Shown here: positions 51,751 through 60,694 of the stretch, one piece after another | How positions within the stretch are numbered: position 1 is the first letter of the stretch | Layout: the number at the start of each line of letters is the position of its first letter | Origin: Bacteroidaceae bacterium | GTDB taxonomy: Bacteria; Bacteroidota; Bacteroidia; Bacteroidales; Bacteroidaceae | Direction: 5' to 3' | Assembly (NCBI GenBank): GCA_017465905.1 | Contig: JAFTVE010000012.1 | Span: forward strand, 29,912-93,911 | DNA length: 64,000 nt | The notes under the pieces: model-generated | Seen by the model: only the letters and a program-made list of their open reading frames with translations | The model's database searches: none | Told to the model about the DNA's origin: nothing | Made by a program: the position numbers and the translations under genes

Positions 51751-52851
51751 CTACACCAACAGGCGCTTGATCCACTTGCCGACAGGCTGCTCGAACCATC
51801 GGTACGAAGCGCCGCTGATGATGATTGTCATCGCGAGAAGTAACAGTATGGCGATGTAGGGTGATAGGGTAAACTGGAGGTGGCGCTCTGCCTCTGTGAA
51901 GAGGCGGAACAGCAGATGGTGGATGAGGTAGAATCCGAAACTAATCTCTCCGCCCCATACCAAAGGACGTGATGAGAGGATGCGGGAGAGGATACCTCCC
52001 TGTTGGGCAAACGTGAAGATGACCAAGGCTACGGGAAGCCAATAGTAGCATGAGTAGCGGTATACCTGGGGCACGTGTATCGAGAACAGGTAGAACCCGA
52101 TAAACAAGGCTACGGCGGCTGCCTCCTTCAATGTCGCCATGCGGAACGATGAGGCTGCAGGCGCTGTGTCTGTTGCCTTGCGCCATTGTGCAGAGTCTGA
52201 TGACTTGAAGATGACATACACCACCATGCCCAGCAGGAAGTCGGGGAATCGGGCCAGTGGGTTGACGTACCAGATGTTCTTCATCATCTCGGCGGGCGTG
52301 AACCACATGCCTCCGATGACAAGAACCGTGCATAGGGCAAAGAGGCTATAAAGTTGGCGCGGACGGTGCAGCAGGGGCACTATCAGCGGGAAGAGGATGT
52401 AGAACAACTGCTCGCAGCAAAGACTCCACGAGGGGCTGTTGAAGGAGAAGTAGTACTCTCCGTCGGGGATGTAGCCCTGGCATAACAGCAGGTTCGGGAC
52501 GAAGTGCCTTGCCCAGTCGCCCCATCCGTTTGCCAAGGTATAGGTGCCAATGGCGGCAGCGATGAAGAGCATCAGCCAATGGAGCGGATAGATGCGGGCA
52601 ATGCGTGCTACCCAGAACTTGCGTCGGGCCATTGCCAAAGCTGGCTTGCCAACTTCTGCCGCGCTGAAACGGCTATCGTAGCTGTATGAGATGATGAATC
52701 CGCTCAGGACAAAGAAGAAGCTTACTCCCACGTACCCCTCTGTGAGTAGCGGTATGTCAAATGTGCTGCTCACGATGTTGCAGTGCGAGGCAAACACCAT
52801 GAGGGCGAACACCAATCGTAGGGAAGTGAGCGGACGTATCATGTATCTCAA
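51751..52851 (-). CDS. Acyltransferase family 3 membrane protein
   Basis: 366 residues with about ten membrane helices. Family features are RPLTSLRLVFALMVFASHCN at the N-terminus (with the conserved His) and GYVGVSFFFVLSGFIISYSY. These enzymes O-acetylate or succinylate surface glycans, LPS or peptidoglycan. Met codons at 52851 and 52842 are both possible starts. It is divergent from the glycosyltransferase pair, so a shared role in surface glycan decoration is plausible but only by location. A TACCTTTG box lies at 52867-52874 (minus). Confidence 0.92.
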   Translation of the reverse strand: MRYMIRPLTSLRLVFALMVFASHCNIVSSTFDIPLLTEGYVGVSFFFVLSGFIISYSYDSRFSAAEVGKPALAMARRKFWVARIARIYPLHWLMLFIAAAIGTYTLANGWGDWARHFVPNLLLCQGYIPDGEYYFSFNSPSWSLCCEQLFYILFPLIVPLLHRPRQLYSLFALCTVLVIGGMWFTPAEMMKNIWYVNPLARFPDFLLGMVVYVIFKSSDSAQWRKATDTAPAASSFRMATLKEAAAVALFIGFYLFSIHVPQVYRYSCYYWLPVALVIFTFAQQGGILSRILSSRPLVWGGEISFGFYLIHHLLFRLFTEAERHLQFTLSPYIAILLLLAMTIIISGASYRWFEQPVGKWIKRLLV

Positions 52852-52866
52852 GCTGTGACTCTATTG

Positions 52867-52874
52867 CAAAGGTA
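52867..52874 (-). promoter_or_regulatory. Likely -7 promoter box for the acyltransferase gene
   Basis: Minus-strand TACCTTTG matches TAnnTTTG, 16-25 nt upstream of the possible start codons. Confidence 0.45.
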
Positions 52875-52908
52875 CTATAAATAAGCCAAAAAGCGAAGCG
52901 TAATGCAA

Positions 52909-52936
52909 AAAAGAGGAACTTCGCAGCCCCTCTTTT
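52909..52936 (+). terminator. Hairpin with terminator-like arms before a short ORF
   Basis: AAAAGAGG (52909-52916) pairs with CCTCTTTT (52929-52936). It stands in front of a 21-codon ORF in the 373-bp gap between the acyltransferase and glycosyltransferase genes. No gene ends here on the plus strand, so it may be an attenuator. Confidence 0.5.
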
Positions 52937-52958
52937 CCATTTAACCTAAACCTTAACT

Positions 52959-53024
52959 ATGAAAAAATCTAATGTTTGGGACAAATTTGAGCATTTTTTT
53001 CTTAACGACAAAGAAAAAACGTGA
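52959..53024 (+). CDS. Possible 21-residue leader peptide
   Basis: ATG at 52959 opens MKKSNVWDKFEHFFLNDKEK-T before TGA. The upstream AACCTAAACCTTAACT resembles Bacteroidota gene starts, and the Lys-Lys opening is typical. A hairpin lies just before it, and an A/T-rich stretch with T-runs follows. It is too short to judge by codon use; it could be a leader peptide for the glycosyltransferase genes or chance. Confidence 0.35.
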   Translation: MKKSNVWDKFEHFFLNDKEKT

Positions 53025-53116
53025 AAAAATGCGAAAAATTTTTACATTTCCCTTTTTAGCACCTTACATGGCAATGAAAACGGCTGTTTTTAGCTGCTTT
53101 TTTCATATATTCTTGG

Positions 53117-53124
53117 TATCTTTG
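53117..53124 (+). promoter_or_regulatory. Upstream -7-like box (TATCTTTG) before the glycosyltransferases
   Basis: TATCTTTG followed by GAGGTAAA. A second, similar copy (TATCTTTG followed by CGGTAAAG) occurs at 53201-53208, 84 bp downstream. Confidence 0.45.
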
Positions 53125-53200
53125 AGGTAAACCTCGAAGATATTTTCACTCGCTGTGAAAAATATTGAAGTGAACTTCATATTTCTCGCTCGTTTCTTCG

Positions 53201-53208
53201 TATCTTTG
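53201..53208 (+). promoter_or_regulatory. Likely -7 promoter box for the glycosyltransferase operon
   Basis: TATCTTTG matches TAnnTTTG, 16 nt upstream of the start at 53225, which would give a very short leader. Confidence 0.5.
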
Positions 53209-53224
53209 CGGTAAAGATAGTGCG

Positions 53225-54379
53225 ATGGAGAAAAAGAAACGAATCATTATTGTCGGGCCGGCATGGCCGTACCGAGGGGGCATTGCTGATTTCAATGAGC
53301 GCTTGGCCAAGGAGTTCCAGCGCGAGGGACATGAGGTCAGCATATATACATTCACATTGCAATACCCGAGTTTCCTGTTTCCTGGGAAAACACAGTACTC
53401 GAGTTCTCCTGCTCCGGAGGACCTGCATATCGAGCGCCGTGTCAACTCGGTGAACCCGCTGAACTGGCTTCGTGTGGGGCGCCTAATCCGTCGCCAGCAT
53501 CCCGACTTGGTGATGATACGCTTCTGGCTGCCTTTCCTGGCTCCCTGCCTGGGTACGATAGCCAGAGTAATCCGTCGCGGCCGTAAGGGACGGGACATCA
53601 AGGTGGTGGCCCTACTCGATAATGTAGTGCCACACGAGCACCGTATCGGCGACCGCCCCTTTGCACGCTATATGATCAATTCTGTTGGTGGCTATGTGGC
53701 CATGTCGGAGTCTGTGCTGAATGATGCCCGTAGCTTCGACCGCAAGGGTAAACCCTTTGTGCTGACTCCACACCCGCTGTACGACAACTTCGGTGCAAAG
53801 GTTCAGCGAACCGAAGCCATTGAGCATCTCGGGCTCGACAGCGACTACCGCTATATCCTTTTCTTCGGGCTTATCCGTGACTATAAGGGGCTCGACCTCT
53901 TGCTGCAGGCATTTGCCGATACTCGTCTGCGGGGCAAGAAGGTGAAGCTCATCGTTGCGGGCGAGTTCTACGGCAATGCCGAACGCTACGAAGAGCTTGA
54001 GCGTAGCTTGAACCTTGCGGAGCATATCGTATGGCGCAAGGAGTTCATCCCAGCCGACCAGGTGCGCTATTTCTTTGCCGCTGCCGACCTCGTGGCCCAG
54101 CCCTACAAGAGTGCCACGCAGAGTGGCATCACGCAGATTGCCTATCATTTCGAGCGTCCTATGCTGGTGACCGATGTGGGCGGACTTGCCGAGATTGTGC
54201 CCCACGGACGCGTAGGATATGTGGTGCGTCCTGAGGCTACCGACATTGCCGATGCATTGGTCGATTTCGTTGACAATCACCATGCCGAGGACTACAGCCA
54301 GGGTATTCTTGAGGAGAAGTCGAAATATGCTTGGAGCAATATGACAGCTGCTCACTTCTCCGTGGCCGACCGAGTGTAA
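53225..54379 (+). CDS. GT-B fold glycosyltransferase (family 1/4 type)
   Basis: 384 residues. The N-terminal Rossmann half begins RIIIVGPAWPYRGGIADFNE with the usual donor-side Gly-Gly loop. The C-terminal half has ILFFGLIRDYKGLDLLLQAF and the donor-binding region SATQSGITQIAYHFERPML, then TDVGGLAEIV. No membrane segments. It transfers a sugar from a nucleotide donor, probably to a surface polysaccharide; donor and acceptor are unknown. It is followed after 39 bp by a second glycosyltransferase on the same strand. Confidence 0.92.
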   Translation: MEKKKRIIIVGPAWPYRGGIADFNERLAKEFQREGHEVSIYTFTLQYPSFLFPGKTQYSSSPAPEDLHIERRVNSVNPLNWLRVGRLIRRQHPDLVMIRFWLPFLAPCLGTIARVIRRGRKGRDIKVVALLDNVVPHEHRIGDRPFARYMINSVGGYVAMSESVLNDARSFDRKGKPFVLTPHPLYDNFGAKVQRTEAIEHLGLDSDYRYILFFGLIRDYKGLDLLLQAFADTRLRGKKVKLIVAGEFYGNAERYEELERSLNLAEHIVWRKEFIPADQVRYFFAAADLVAQPYKSATQSGITQIAYHFERPMLVTDVGGLAEIVPHGRVGYVVRPEATDIADALVDFVDNHHAEDYSQGILEEKSKYAWSNMTAAHFSVADRV

Positions 54380-54418
54380 CTGATCTCTCATCTCCATCAA
54401 TCATAAAGGATTACAGAA

Positions 54419-55684
54419 GTGCGAGTACTTATCATCAATACAACAGAGCGCCAGGGTGGACCTGCCATTGCTGCTTTTCGCCTCACCGAGGCCCTGAAGA
54501 ACAATGGCATCAAGGCCAAGATGTTGGTGCGCCGTAAGAGTACCGACCGCGTGACCACTGTGCAGGCCGAGCGTAAGTTTACCGACCGTCTGTCGGTGCT
54601 GTGGGAGCGTCTGTCGGTAGCTTTGCATACGCATCTGAGGCGCAATCGCACCTATGCCATTGACTTGGGTCGCTCGGGAAGCGACATCACCGAGTTGCCC
54701 GAGTTTCGCCAGGCCGATGTCATCCACCTTCATTGGATCAATGGGGGAATGCTCTCTCTGCAGTCGGTGGAGAAGATTCTTGCTTCGGGCAAACCCATCG
54801 TGTGGACGCTGCATGATATGTGGCCCTTCACGGGCGTATGCCACTATGCACACGACTGCGACCACTACACCGAGCATTGCCACGACTGTCCGCAGATGAG
54901 CAGCCGCAAGCATCATGACGTTGCTTTCCGCACGTTTACCCGCAAGGCCGAGCTGCTTGACGGGGCCGACATCCAGTTTGTGGCTTGCAGCCACTGGCTT
55001 GGCAATATGGCTACCAACAGCCGCCTTCTTCATGGACGCAAGATTACCTGCATACCTAATCCCATCAATACGAACCTCTTCTGCCCACGTCCCAAGCACC
55101 CTGCCCGCATAGCATTGGGACTGCCCACAGATAAGCGCCTCATCCTCTTCAGCTCGCATCGCCTGACCGATGAGCGCAAGGGATTGCACTACCTGAAGGA
55201 GGCTGCCATACTCCTGGCTGCCGAGCATCCCGAGTGGAAGGAGCGCTTGGGCATCGTGCTCCTGGGCAAGAATATGGAGCCATCGGCCTATGCCGACATA
55301 CCCTTTGCCGTATACCCGCTCAGCTACGTGTCCGACGAGAAGCGCCTCGTCGAGGTGTACAATGCCGTGGACCTCTTTGCTGTACCCTCGCTGCAGGACA
55401 ATCTGCCCAATACGGTAGTTGAGGCTATGGCATGTGGTGTGCCCTGCATTGGCTTCAATGTGGGTGGCATTCCCGAGATGATCGACCATCTGCACAATGG
55501 CTATGTGGCCGAGTACAAAAACGTGGCCGATCTCGCTGGCGGTATCCATTGGCTGCTCACCGAGGGCGAGTACGACATCCTCAGCCGCGAGGCAGCACGC
55601 AAGGCTGCCAATACCTATGGCGAGGGTAGCGTGGCCATGAAATACATTGGCATCTATAACCGTATTACTGGACGAAACCAATAG
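54419..55684 (+). CDS. GT4-family glycosyltransferase (GTG start)
   Basis: 421 residues starting at a GTG (MRVLIINTTERQGGPAIAAF), the natural N-terminus for this family. Acceptor-side features are DVIHLHWINGGMLSLQ and LHDMWPFTGVCHYAHDCDHY, with several Cys residues in the latter region (CHYAHDC, CHDCPQ) that may bind metal. The C-terminal donor site has the E-x7-E arrangement in VVEAMACGVPCIGFNVGGIP and then E. It probably adds a sugar to the same glycan as the preceding enzyme. The aminopeptidase P gene starts 28 bp later. Confidence 0.93.
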   Translation: MRVLIINTTERQGGPAIAAFRLTEALKNNGIKAKMLVRRKSTDRVTTVQAERKFTDRLSVLWERLSVALHTHLRRNRTYAIDLGRSGSDITELPEFRQADVIHLHWINGGMLSLQSVEKILASGKPIVWTLHDMWPFTGVCHYAHDCDHYTEHCHDCPQMSSRKHHDVAFRTFTRKAELLDGADIQFVACSHWLGNMATNSRLLHGRKITCIPNPINTNLFCPRPKHPARIALGLPTDKRLILFSSHRLTDERKGLHYLKEAAILLAAEHPEWKERLGIVLLGKNMEPSAYADIPFAVYPLSYVSDEKRLVEVYNAVDLFAVPSLQDNLPNTVVEAMACGVPCIGFNVGGIPEMIDHLHNGYVAEYKNVADLAGGIHWLLTEGEYDILSREAARKAANTYGEGSVAMKYIGIYNRITGRNQ

Positions 55685-55712
55685 AACTATTCACCATAAA
55701 AAACGAACTATC

Positions 55713-57098
55713 ATGTTTGCAAAAGAAACCTACATCCGCCGCCGCCAACAGCTTAAGGATACGCTGAAGAGCGGTCTGTTGCTTTTCCTTGGCAACGATG
55801 AGTGTGGCATGAACTATGCCGACAATACCTATCACTTCCGTCAGGACTCCACGTTCCTCTACTTCTTCGGCTCTGACTATGCCGGATTGGCTGCTGTCAT
55901 CGATATTGACGAGGACCGCGAGATTATCTTCGGCAATGAGCTCACCATTGACGACATCGTGTGGATGGGTACACAGCCCACCATCAGCGAAAAGAGCGAG
56001 CGCGTGGGCATCCGCGAGACCCTGCCTATGGGAGAGCTGAAGAGTTATCTTGAGCGTGCTGCCGCCAAGGCTCAGACTATCCATTACCTCCCTCCCTATC
56101 GTGGCGACCACAAGCTGTGGCTGCAGGAACTCCTTGGCCTTGCTCCTGCCGAGATTGCCGCTAAGTCATCGGTGCCCTTCATCCGTGCCGTCGTAGACCA
56201 GCGCAATTATAAGAGTGCCGAGGAGATTGCCCAGATTGAGGAGGCTGTGAATACCAGCGTCGAGATGCACGTGACAGCCATGCGCATGGCTCGTCCGGGC
56301 ATCAAGGAGAGCGAGATTGCCGCTGCTGTCACCGAGGTGGCCATGCGCGGCGGAGGCAACCTCTCATTCCCCGTCATTGCCACTATCAATGGCCAGACAT
56401 TGCATAACCACTGCCACAGCAACGTGCTGCACGAGGGCCAGCTCTTCCTGCTCGATGCCGGTGCCGAGAATGCCATGCACTATGCCGGCGATCTCACCTC
56501 TACCATGCCCGTGAGCGGACGCTTCACCGAGCAGCAGCGCACGGTCTTCGACATCAACCACCGTGCCTATACGGCTGCAGTCAACGCCTTGCGCCCCGGT
56601 GTTGCCTTCCGCGACGTACACCTCACTGCCATGACGGAGATTTGCCGTGGCATGAAGGAGCTGGGTCTCATGAAGGGCGATCCTGCCGAGGCTGCCAACA
56701 TCGGTGCTTATGCCCTCTTCATGCCTTGCGGCCTCGGCCACATGATGGGTCTCGACGTACACGATATGGAGAACCTTGGCGAGGTTTACGTCGGCTACAA
56801 CGGCCAGCCCAAGAGCACGCAGTTTGGCTTCAAGTCGCTCCGCCTGGCTCGTCCTTTGGAGCCTGGCTTCGTCTTCACCGTCGAGCCTGGTATCTACTTC
56901 ATCCCCGAGCTCATCGACAAGTGGCGTGCCGAGAATATGTATACCGATTTCATCTGCTACGACAAGCTCGATGCTTGGAAGGGCTTCGGTGGTATCCGCA
57001 ACGAGGAGGACTACCTCATCACCGAGGATGGTGCCCGTCGTCTTGGCAATCACAAGCCCAGCAGTGCCGATGAGATTGAGGCCGAGTGCAATCGTTAA
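55713..57098 (+). CDS. pepP: Xaa-Pro aminopeptidase (aminopeptidase P, M24B)
   Basis: 461 residues from the Met at 55713 (MFAKETYIRRRQQL); the frame is open to 55647, but that overlaps the glycosyltransferase end. It removes N-terminal residues preceding proline. The N-terminal AMP_N domain (about 1-140) has NDECGMNYADNTYHFRQDS. The pita-bread domain has the five metal ligands in LLDAGAEN, GDLTSTMPV, GLGHMMGLDVHD, TVEPGIYF and GGIRNEEDYL. It is cytosolic, and a terminator follows. Confidence 0.95.
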   Translation: MFAKETYIRRRQQLKDTLKSGLLLFLGNDECGMNYADNTYHFRQDSTFLYFFGSDYAGLAAVIDIDEDREIIFGNELTIDDIVWMGTQPTISEKSERVGIRETLPMGELKSYLERAAAKAQTIHYLPPYRGDHKLWLQELLGLAPAEIAAKSSVPFIRAVVDQRNYKSAEEIAQIEEAVNTSVEMHVTAMRMARPGIKESEIAAAVTEVAMRGGGNLSFPVIATINGQTLHNHCHSNVLHEGQLFLLDAGAENAMHYAGDLTSTMPVSGRFTEQQRTVFDINHRAYTAAVNALRPGVAFRDVHLTAMTEICRGMKELGLMKGDPAEAANIGAYALFMPCGLGHMMGLDVHDMENLGEVYVGYNGQPKSTQFGFKSLRLARPLEPGFVFTVEPGIYFIPELIDKWRAENMYTDFICYDKLDAWKGFGGIRNEEDYLITEDGARRLGNHKPSSADEIEAECNR

Positions 57099-57129
57099 GC
57101 CCCTGGCTGTATAGGCCGTAAAGAAAAAG

Positions 57130-57166
57130 CAGGAGGGTGTGTCGGAATTCCCGGCACACCCTCCTG
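57130..57166. terminator. Bidirectional terminator between convergent genes
   Basis: CAGGAGGGTGTG (57130-57141) pairs perfectly with CACACCCTCCTG (57155-57166); a T-run follows (TACATTTTT). It is shared by pepP (+) and the pectinesterase gene (-). Confidence 0.85.
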
Positions 57167-57182
57167 TACATTTTTAGTTCTA

Positions 57183-60100
57183 TCACTTCACGACCTTCTC
57201 CACCCGTGTTGTGCCGTCGCTGTAGGTGGAGCGCACAATGTTGAGTCCCCTCTGTAGCGCATCTACGGCTACCCCTGCAGCGTTGTAGACGACTGTTGAG
57301 GCCAGCTGCCCGTGGTTTTCGGGAGTCTCCACCGAGGTCTTGGTTACCTCGGTCGACGGCATGCCCAGTCCGCCCATCTCGTTGGCTGCGCGTATGCTGT
57401 AGCGGTCGCTGTCGTTGGCATCGGCAGGTATGGTGTAGGAGTTGTCGTTGGTGAATGCTACAACCTTGCCGTTCTTGCAGATGGCATAGCACAGCACATA
57501 GTCCGATGCTGGCCAGCTGATGACGCCGTCGGCTACGCCGATGGCCGGTGCTGCAGCCTGCTCGGTGAGGAGCTGTGGCTGCCAGCTGTCGTTGCCTGCC
57601 AGCACGTTGGCGATGGTGTAGGCTGCTGCCTCCTCGGCGGTGAGTACGGGGTTGTAGGTCACCTCGGTCGACTCGAAGGTGGTGCGGCGCTTGCTGCAGT
57701 CGATGGGTGTGCCGTTCTCTGTGCGGCTGTTATACTCGGCAAAGAGTGCAGGCACCACGCTCATCTCGGTCCATCCCCCTGCCGAGGGGATTACCTTCAT
57801 GGTGGTGTTGATCCATACGCAGCGCGGTGTGCCCTGCCAGGGGCGTCCCAGCGAGTAGTCGCCATCGGTGATGGGGTGTCCGTCGATGATGCATTCGTTG
57901 AACACGTAGCCCCATTGGGTTGCCGTGGCGGGTGCGGTGATGCAGTTGCCGCCACGCTCCTCGAGGTAGAGCGTTGTGCCCTGGAAGAAGACGTCGCCGC
58001 CGCCGCAGATGAAGTCCACCGTGCCGTGTACCTCTCCGCCCTCGTAGTAGGTGCGTGCGCTGTTGTTATTGGTGTAGTAGGTGTCTTGGTGCGACAGCTG
58101 GCGCACATTCTTGAACACATTCTTGTCGCCCTTGTCCTGAATGGCCACGGCGCGTCCCGTGCTGCCCTTGTAGTCGTAGGCGTTCTTTATCGTGAGGTCC
58201 TGCATGTATATGTTGTCGCCCTTGAGCAGCAATGTGGCCGACACCCCGATGCCCTCCTGCGGTGCCAGGTTGCGGATGACGGTACCCTCCATGCTCTCTC
58301 CTATGAGCGATACGGCCTCCGGCACTGGGGTGAGGCAGGCGCTGCCCAGGTCGTAGAGTCCATCGTGTAGGAATATGCGGAAGCGTTGCTTCCCGTCGGC
58401 ACGCTTGAGGGCTGCCAGCAGCTCGTCGGCGGTGCTCACCACGGCATCATACATGCCCGGGTTCACGGTCGGTGGTGCCAGCGTGGTGAAGCTGATGCTG
58501 ATGGCCTCGCCGAGCGCGTTGTCCGTGAGGTCGGCAATGCTGCCGGGCTCCACCTTGAAGGTGTAGGGTGTGGCGTAGTCGAGTCCCAGATAGGCGTATG
58601 TGACGGTCGAGCCAGTCACCGTGCCTGTCACCTCACGGTTGCCGATGGTGGCTTTGGGGTTTATGAGTTTCACCTTCTCGTCAAACTGCAACACCACCTT
58701 GCCCGTAGCCGAGGCTCCTGTGGCACCGTCGGTGGGGATGGTGGAGAGCAGGCGCGGTGCCATGCCGTCGTTCACCAGCTCCTTGTCGCCCAGGATATAG
58801 ATGTCGGCGATGGTTGTGCCGTCCTTGTTGTCCTGGTCGGTGCCGTCCACCTCTGATGTGTAGTCGGGGATGAATCGTATGTATACGGTGGGTTGGTTGT
58901 TGGCCTCTTCGCCCAGTGTGCCCTTGATGTCGTAGGGGGTCTTGGCTGCCGTCATCGTCACCTCCCCGGCCACGGTCCACTGCTTGCCGTCGAGCGAGTA
59001 CTCGATGCGCTGTGTGCGGTGAGCCTTGTAGTTGTAGAGCATGCGTGCCTGCACGCGGATGTTCTTGAATTCGGTCGCGTTGATTCGTGTCTCGAAGTAG
59101 TATTCGCCGAACGCCTTCCAGTTGACGGCAGCGCCAACTAGTGACTCGTATCCTCCGGCATACTCGGCCGATTTGTCGAGCCATCCCTGAGTCTGTCCGG
59201 CAGCGTTGGTGAGATACAGTGTCGTCGTCTCATTGTCGATGTTCGATGCGAAGTCGGCCGGGCGTCCATTGGCACCGCTGCGCACGAAGTCCCATCCCAC
59301 GATGTAGTCGATGGCACTGTAGCATGCCGTGTAGGCCTGGTCCTCGTCCATGGTGACGGAGAGCGTAGGGCTGGTGTCGCCCGTGTCCCAGTGGGTGAAG
59401 GTGAGTATGGGGTTCGAGGCCGCTGCGAGAGTCACCTGCGTGCCTGCCTCGTACATCTGCCGTCCGTCGATGAGCGTTGCTGCGGGTGTGGGTGCCACCA
59501 TGTAGTCGTTGGCGCCGCCCTCGGTTGTGAGCACCAGCTCATAGGTGTCCACCTTCACGAAGTTGGCTGTCAGCACCTCGTTGGCCACGATGGTGTAGCG
59601 CAGCGCACTCTCCGTGCCCACCACCTCGCCGGCAGCGTTGGTCCAGCAGGCGAAGTTGTAGCCGAAGTTGTCGATAGCCACGAGGCTCACCTCGCTGCCC
59701 ACGTCGTAGCTTTCGCTCACGGGGTCCACCTTGATGCTTCCTGCCTCTGGTGCTGGTGCCACGGCTGTGCCCAATGTAGCCTGCTCGGCCGTGATCTCCA
59801 CCTGTGCATACACCTCGAGTTCAAACATGTAGGCGTTCTGTGCATCGGCGAGGTTCCACCAGCGGAACTGCACGTTCTCCTCATTCACGTCGCATTCCAC
59901 CCACATGCCAGTGGCAGGGTCGGCCACCTTGTCGCTCAGGGTCACCCAGTCGGCATCGTTCGCCCCTTTCTTTTGCAGTCCCCATCCGCGCTTGCTGCCT
60001 GTGGCTCCGTGGAAGTAGCGTATCTTGGTCACGTTGGCAAACGCGCTTGTCGTGATGGTGCCCTCTGCATTCTTCTCGGCCATGAGGAATCCTGTGAGGT

Positions 60101-60341
60101 CGCCAAACTTGCCCGTGTTCTGTCCCGAGGGTTTGCAGCTTGTACCCACGAGCGTGAAGGTGATGTTCTCGTTGCTGAAGTTGGTGGCGATGTCGAGAGT
60201 CCCGCCGCTGGAGCCTACGGTGCTCCAGTCCGTGAAGTCGGTGTCGATGACCATGCGCTCCTGTATGTCGGCCATTGTCGGCAGAGCCGTCCATGCACAT
60301 AGCAGTGTCAGTACGCAGATAAGCAGATTTCTTGTTTTCAT
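57183..60341 (-). CDS. Secreted multidomain pectinesterase (CE8) with type IX sorting-like C-terminus
   Basis: 1052 residues. Signal peptide near residues 1-24 (LTLLCAWTALPTMAD). Domains in order: a beta-sandwich (about 30-185), two InlB-B-like repeats (about 205-345, SYDVGSEVSLVAIDNFGYNF; TQVTLAAASNPILTFTHWD), a second beta-sandwich (about 345-540), a Big_5 Ig-like domain (about 545-640, LLSTIPTDGATGASATGKVV), then the CE8 beta-helix (about 650-960). Catalytic features are QLSHQDTYY, GTVDFICGGGDVFFQG and SLGRPWQG. The last ~40 residues (VYNAAGVAVDALQRGLNIV, ending VEKVVK) fit a type A CTD. It removes methyl esters from pectin outside the cell. Confidence 0.92.
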   Translation of the reverse strand: MKTRNLLICVLTLLCAWTALPTMADIQERMVIDTDFTDWSTVGSSGGTLDIATNFSNENITFTLVGTSCKPSGQNTGKFGDLTGFLMAEKNAEGTITTSAFANVTKIRYFHGATGSKRGWGLQKKGANDADWVTLSDKVADPATGMWVECDVNEENVQFRWWNLADAQNAYMFELEVYAQVEITAEQATLGTAVAPAPEAGSIKVDPVSESYDVGSEVSLVAIDNFGYNFACWTNAAGEVVGTESALRYTIVANEVLTANFVKVDTYELVLTTEGGANDYMVAPTPAATLIDGRQMYEAGTQVTLAAASNPILTFTHWDTGDTSPTLSVTMDEDQAYTACYSAIDYIVGWDFVRSGANGRPADFASNIDNETTTLYLTNAAGQTQGWLDKSAEYAGGYESLVGAAVNWKAFGEYYFETRINATEFKNIRVQARMLYNYKAHRTQRIEYSLDGKQWTVAGEVTMTAAKTPYDIKGTLGEEANNQPTVYIRFIPDYTSEVDGTDQDNKDGTTIADIYILGDKELVNDGMAPRLLSTIPTDGATGASATGKVVLQFDEKVKLINPKATIGNREVTGTVTGSTVTYAYLGLDYATPYTFKVEPGSIADLTDNALGEAISISFTTLAPPTVNPGMYDAVVSTADELLAALKRADGKQRFRIFLHDGLYDLGSACLTPVPEAVSLIGESMEGTVIRNLAPQEGIGVSATLLLKGDNIYMQDLTIKNAYDYKGSTGRAVAIQDKGDKNVFKNVRQLSHQDTYYTNNNSARTYYEGGEVHGTVDFICGGGDVFFQGTTLYLEERGGNCITAPATATQWGYVFNECIIDGHPITDGDYSLGRPWQGTPRCVWINTTMKVIPSAGGWTEMSVVPALFAEYNSRTENGTPIDCSKRRTTFESTEVTYNPVLTAEEAAAYTIANVLAGNDSWQPQLLTEQAAAPAIGVADGVISWPASDYVLCYAICKNGKVVAFTNDNSYTIPADANDSDRYSIRAANEMGGLGMPSTEVTKTSVETPENHGQLASTVVYNAAGVAVDALQRGLNIVRSTYSDGTTRVEKVVK

Positions 60342-60373
60342 ATCGATAGATTTTTGTCGTTTGTCGGATTGTG

Positions 60374-60381
60374 CAAAGATA
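60374..60381 (-). promoter_or_regulatory. Likely -7 promoter box for the pectinesterase gene
   Basis: Minus-strand TATCTTTG matches TAnnTTTG, 32 nt upstream of the start codon at 60341. Confidence 0.6.
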
Positions 60382-60492
60382 GTAAGAAACGAGCGAATAA
60401 AAAGGGCTACAAGAAGAAAAAGCTTGCTTTTATTTCTCGCAGTGCTATTTTATTTTCAAGCAAAGTCCAGTACTTCCCTATCATCACAATGG

Positions 60493-60549
60493 CATGTACT
60501 AAATAAGTTGACATAACTTTTTTTGTTGTGTCAACTTATTTAGTACATG
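60493..60549. repeat. Perfect 21-bp inverted repeat between the GH2 and pectinesterase genes
   Basis: CATGTACTAAATAAGTTGACA (60493-60513; 21 bases, core TACTAAATAAGTTGAC) pairs perfectly with 60529-60549 around a 15-nt T-rich loop. It lies 146 bp past the GH2 stop and lacks a T-run after it on the minus strand, so it is not a normal terminator. No gene is seen in 60342-60694. Confidence 0.8.
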
Positions 60550-60694
60550 TCAACGTCTTTGCTCGGGTAAATGCTAGGAACCTTGGCATAGTCTATCCAA
60601 GTAGCAATGCTATAATTCCTTGTATGTAGTTTTTCCACTATGCCACATTTTTTGTAATGAATGTCTTGTGTTGTCTAATCCTTATGCGAAGCAA

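Noticed and set aside
54401-55681. 426-codon minus-strand open frame opposite the second glycosyltransferase gene
   Set aside because: Antisense shadow of a clear GT4 gene; no start context, domain or signal peptide.
59391-60302. 303-codon plus-strand open frame opposite the pectinesterase gene
   Set aside because: His/Val/Cys-rich antisense reading of a long conserved gene; nothing recognisable.
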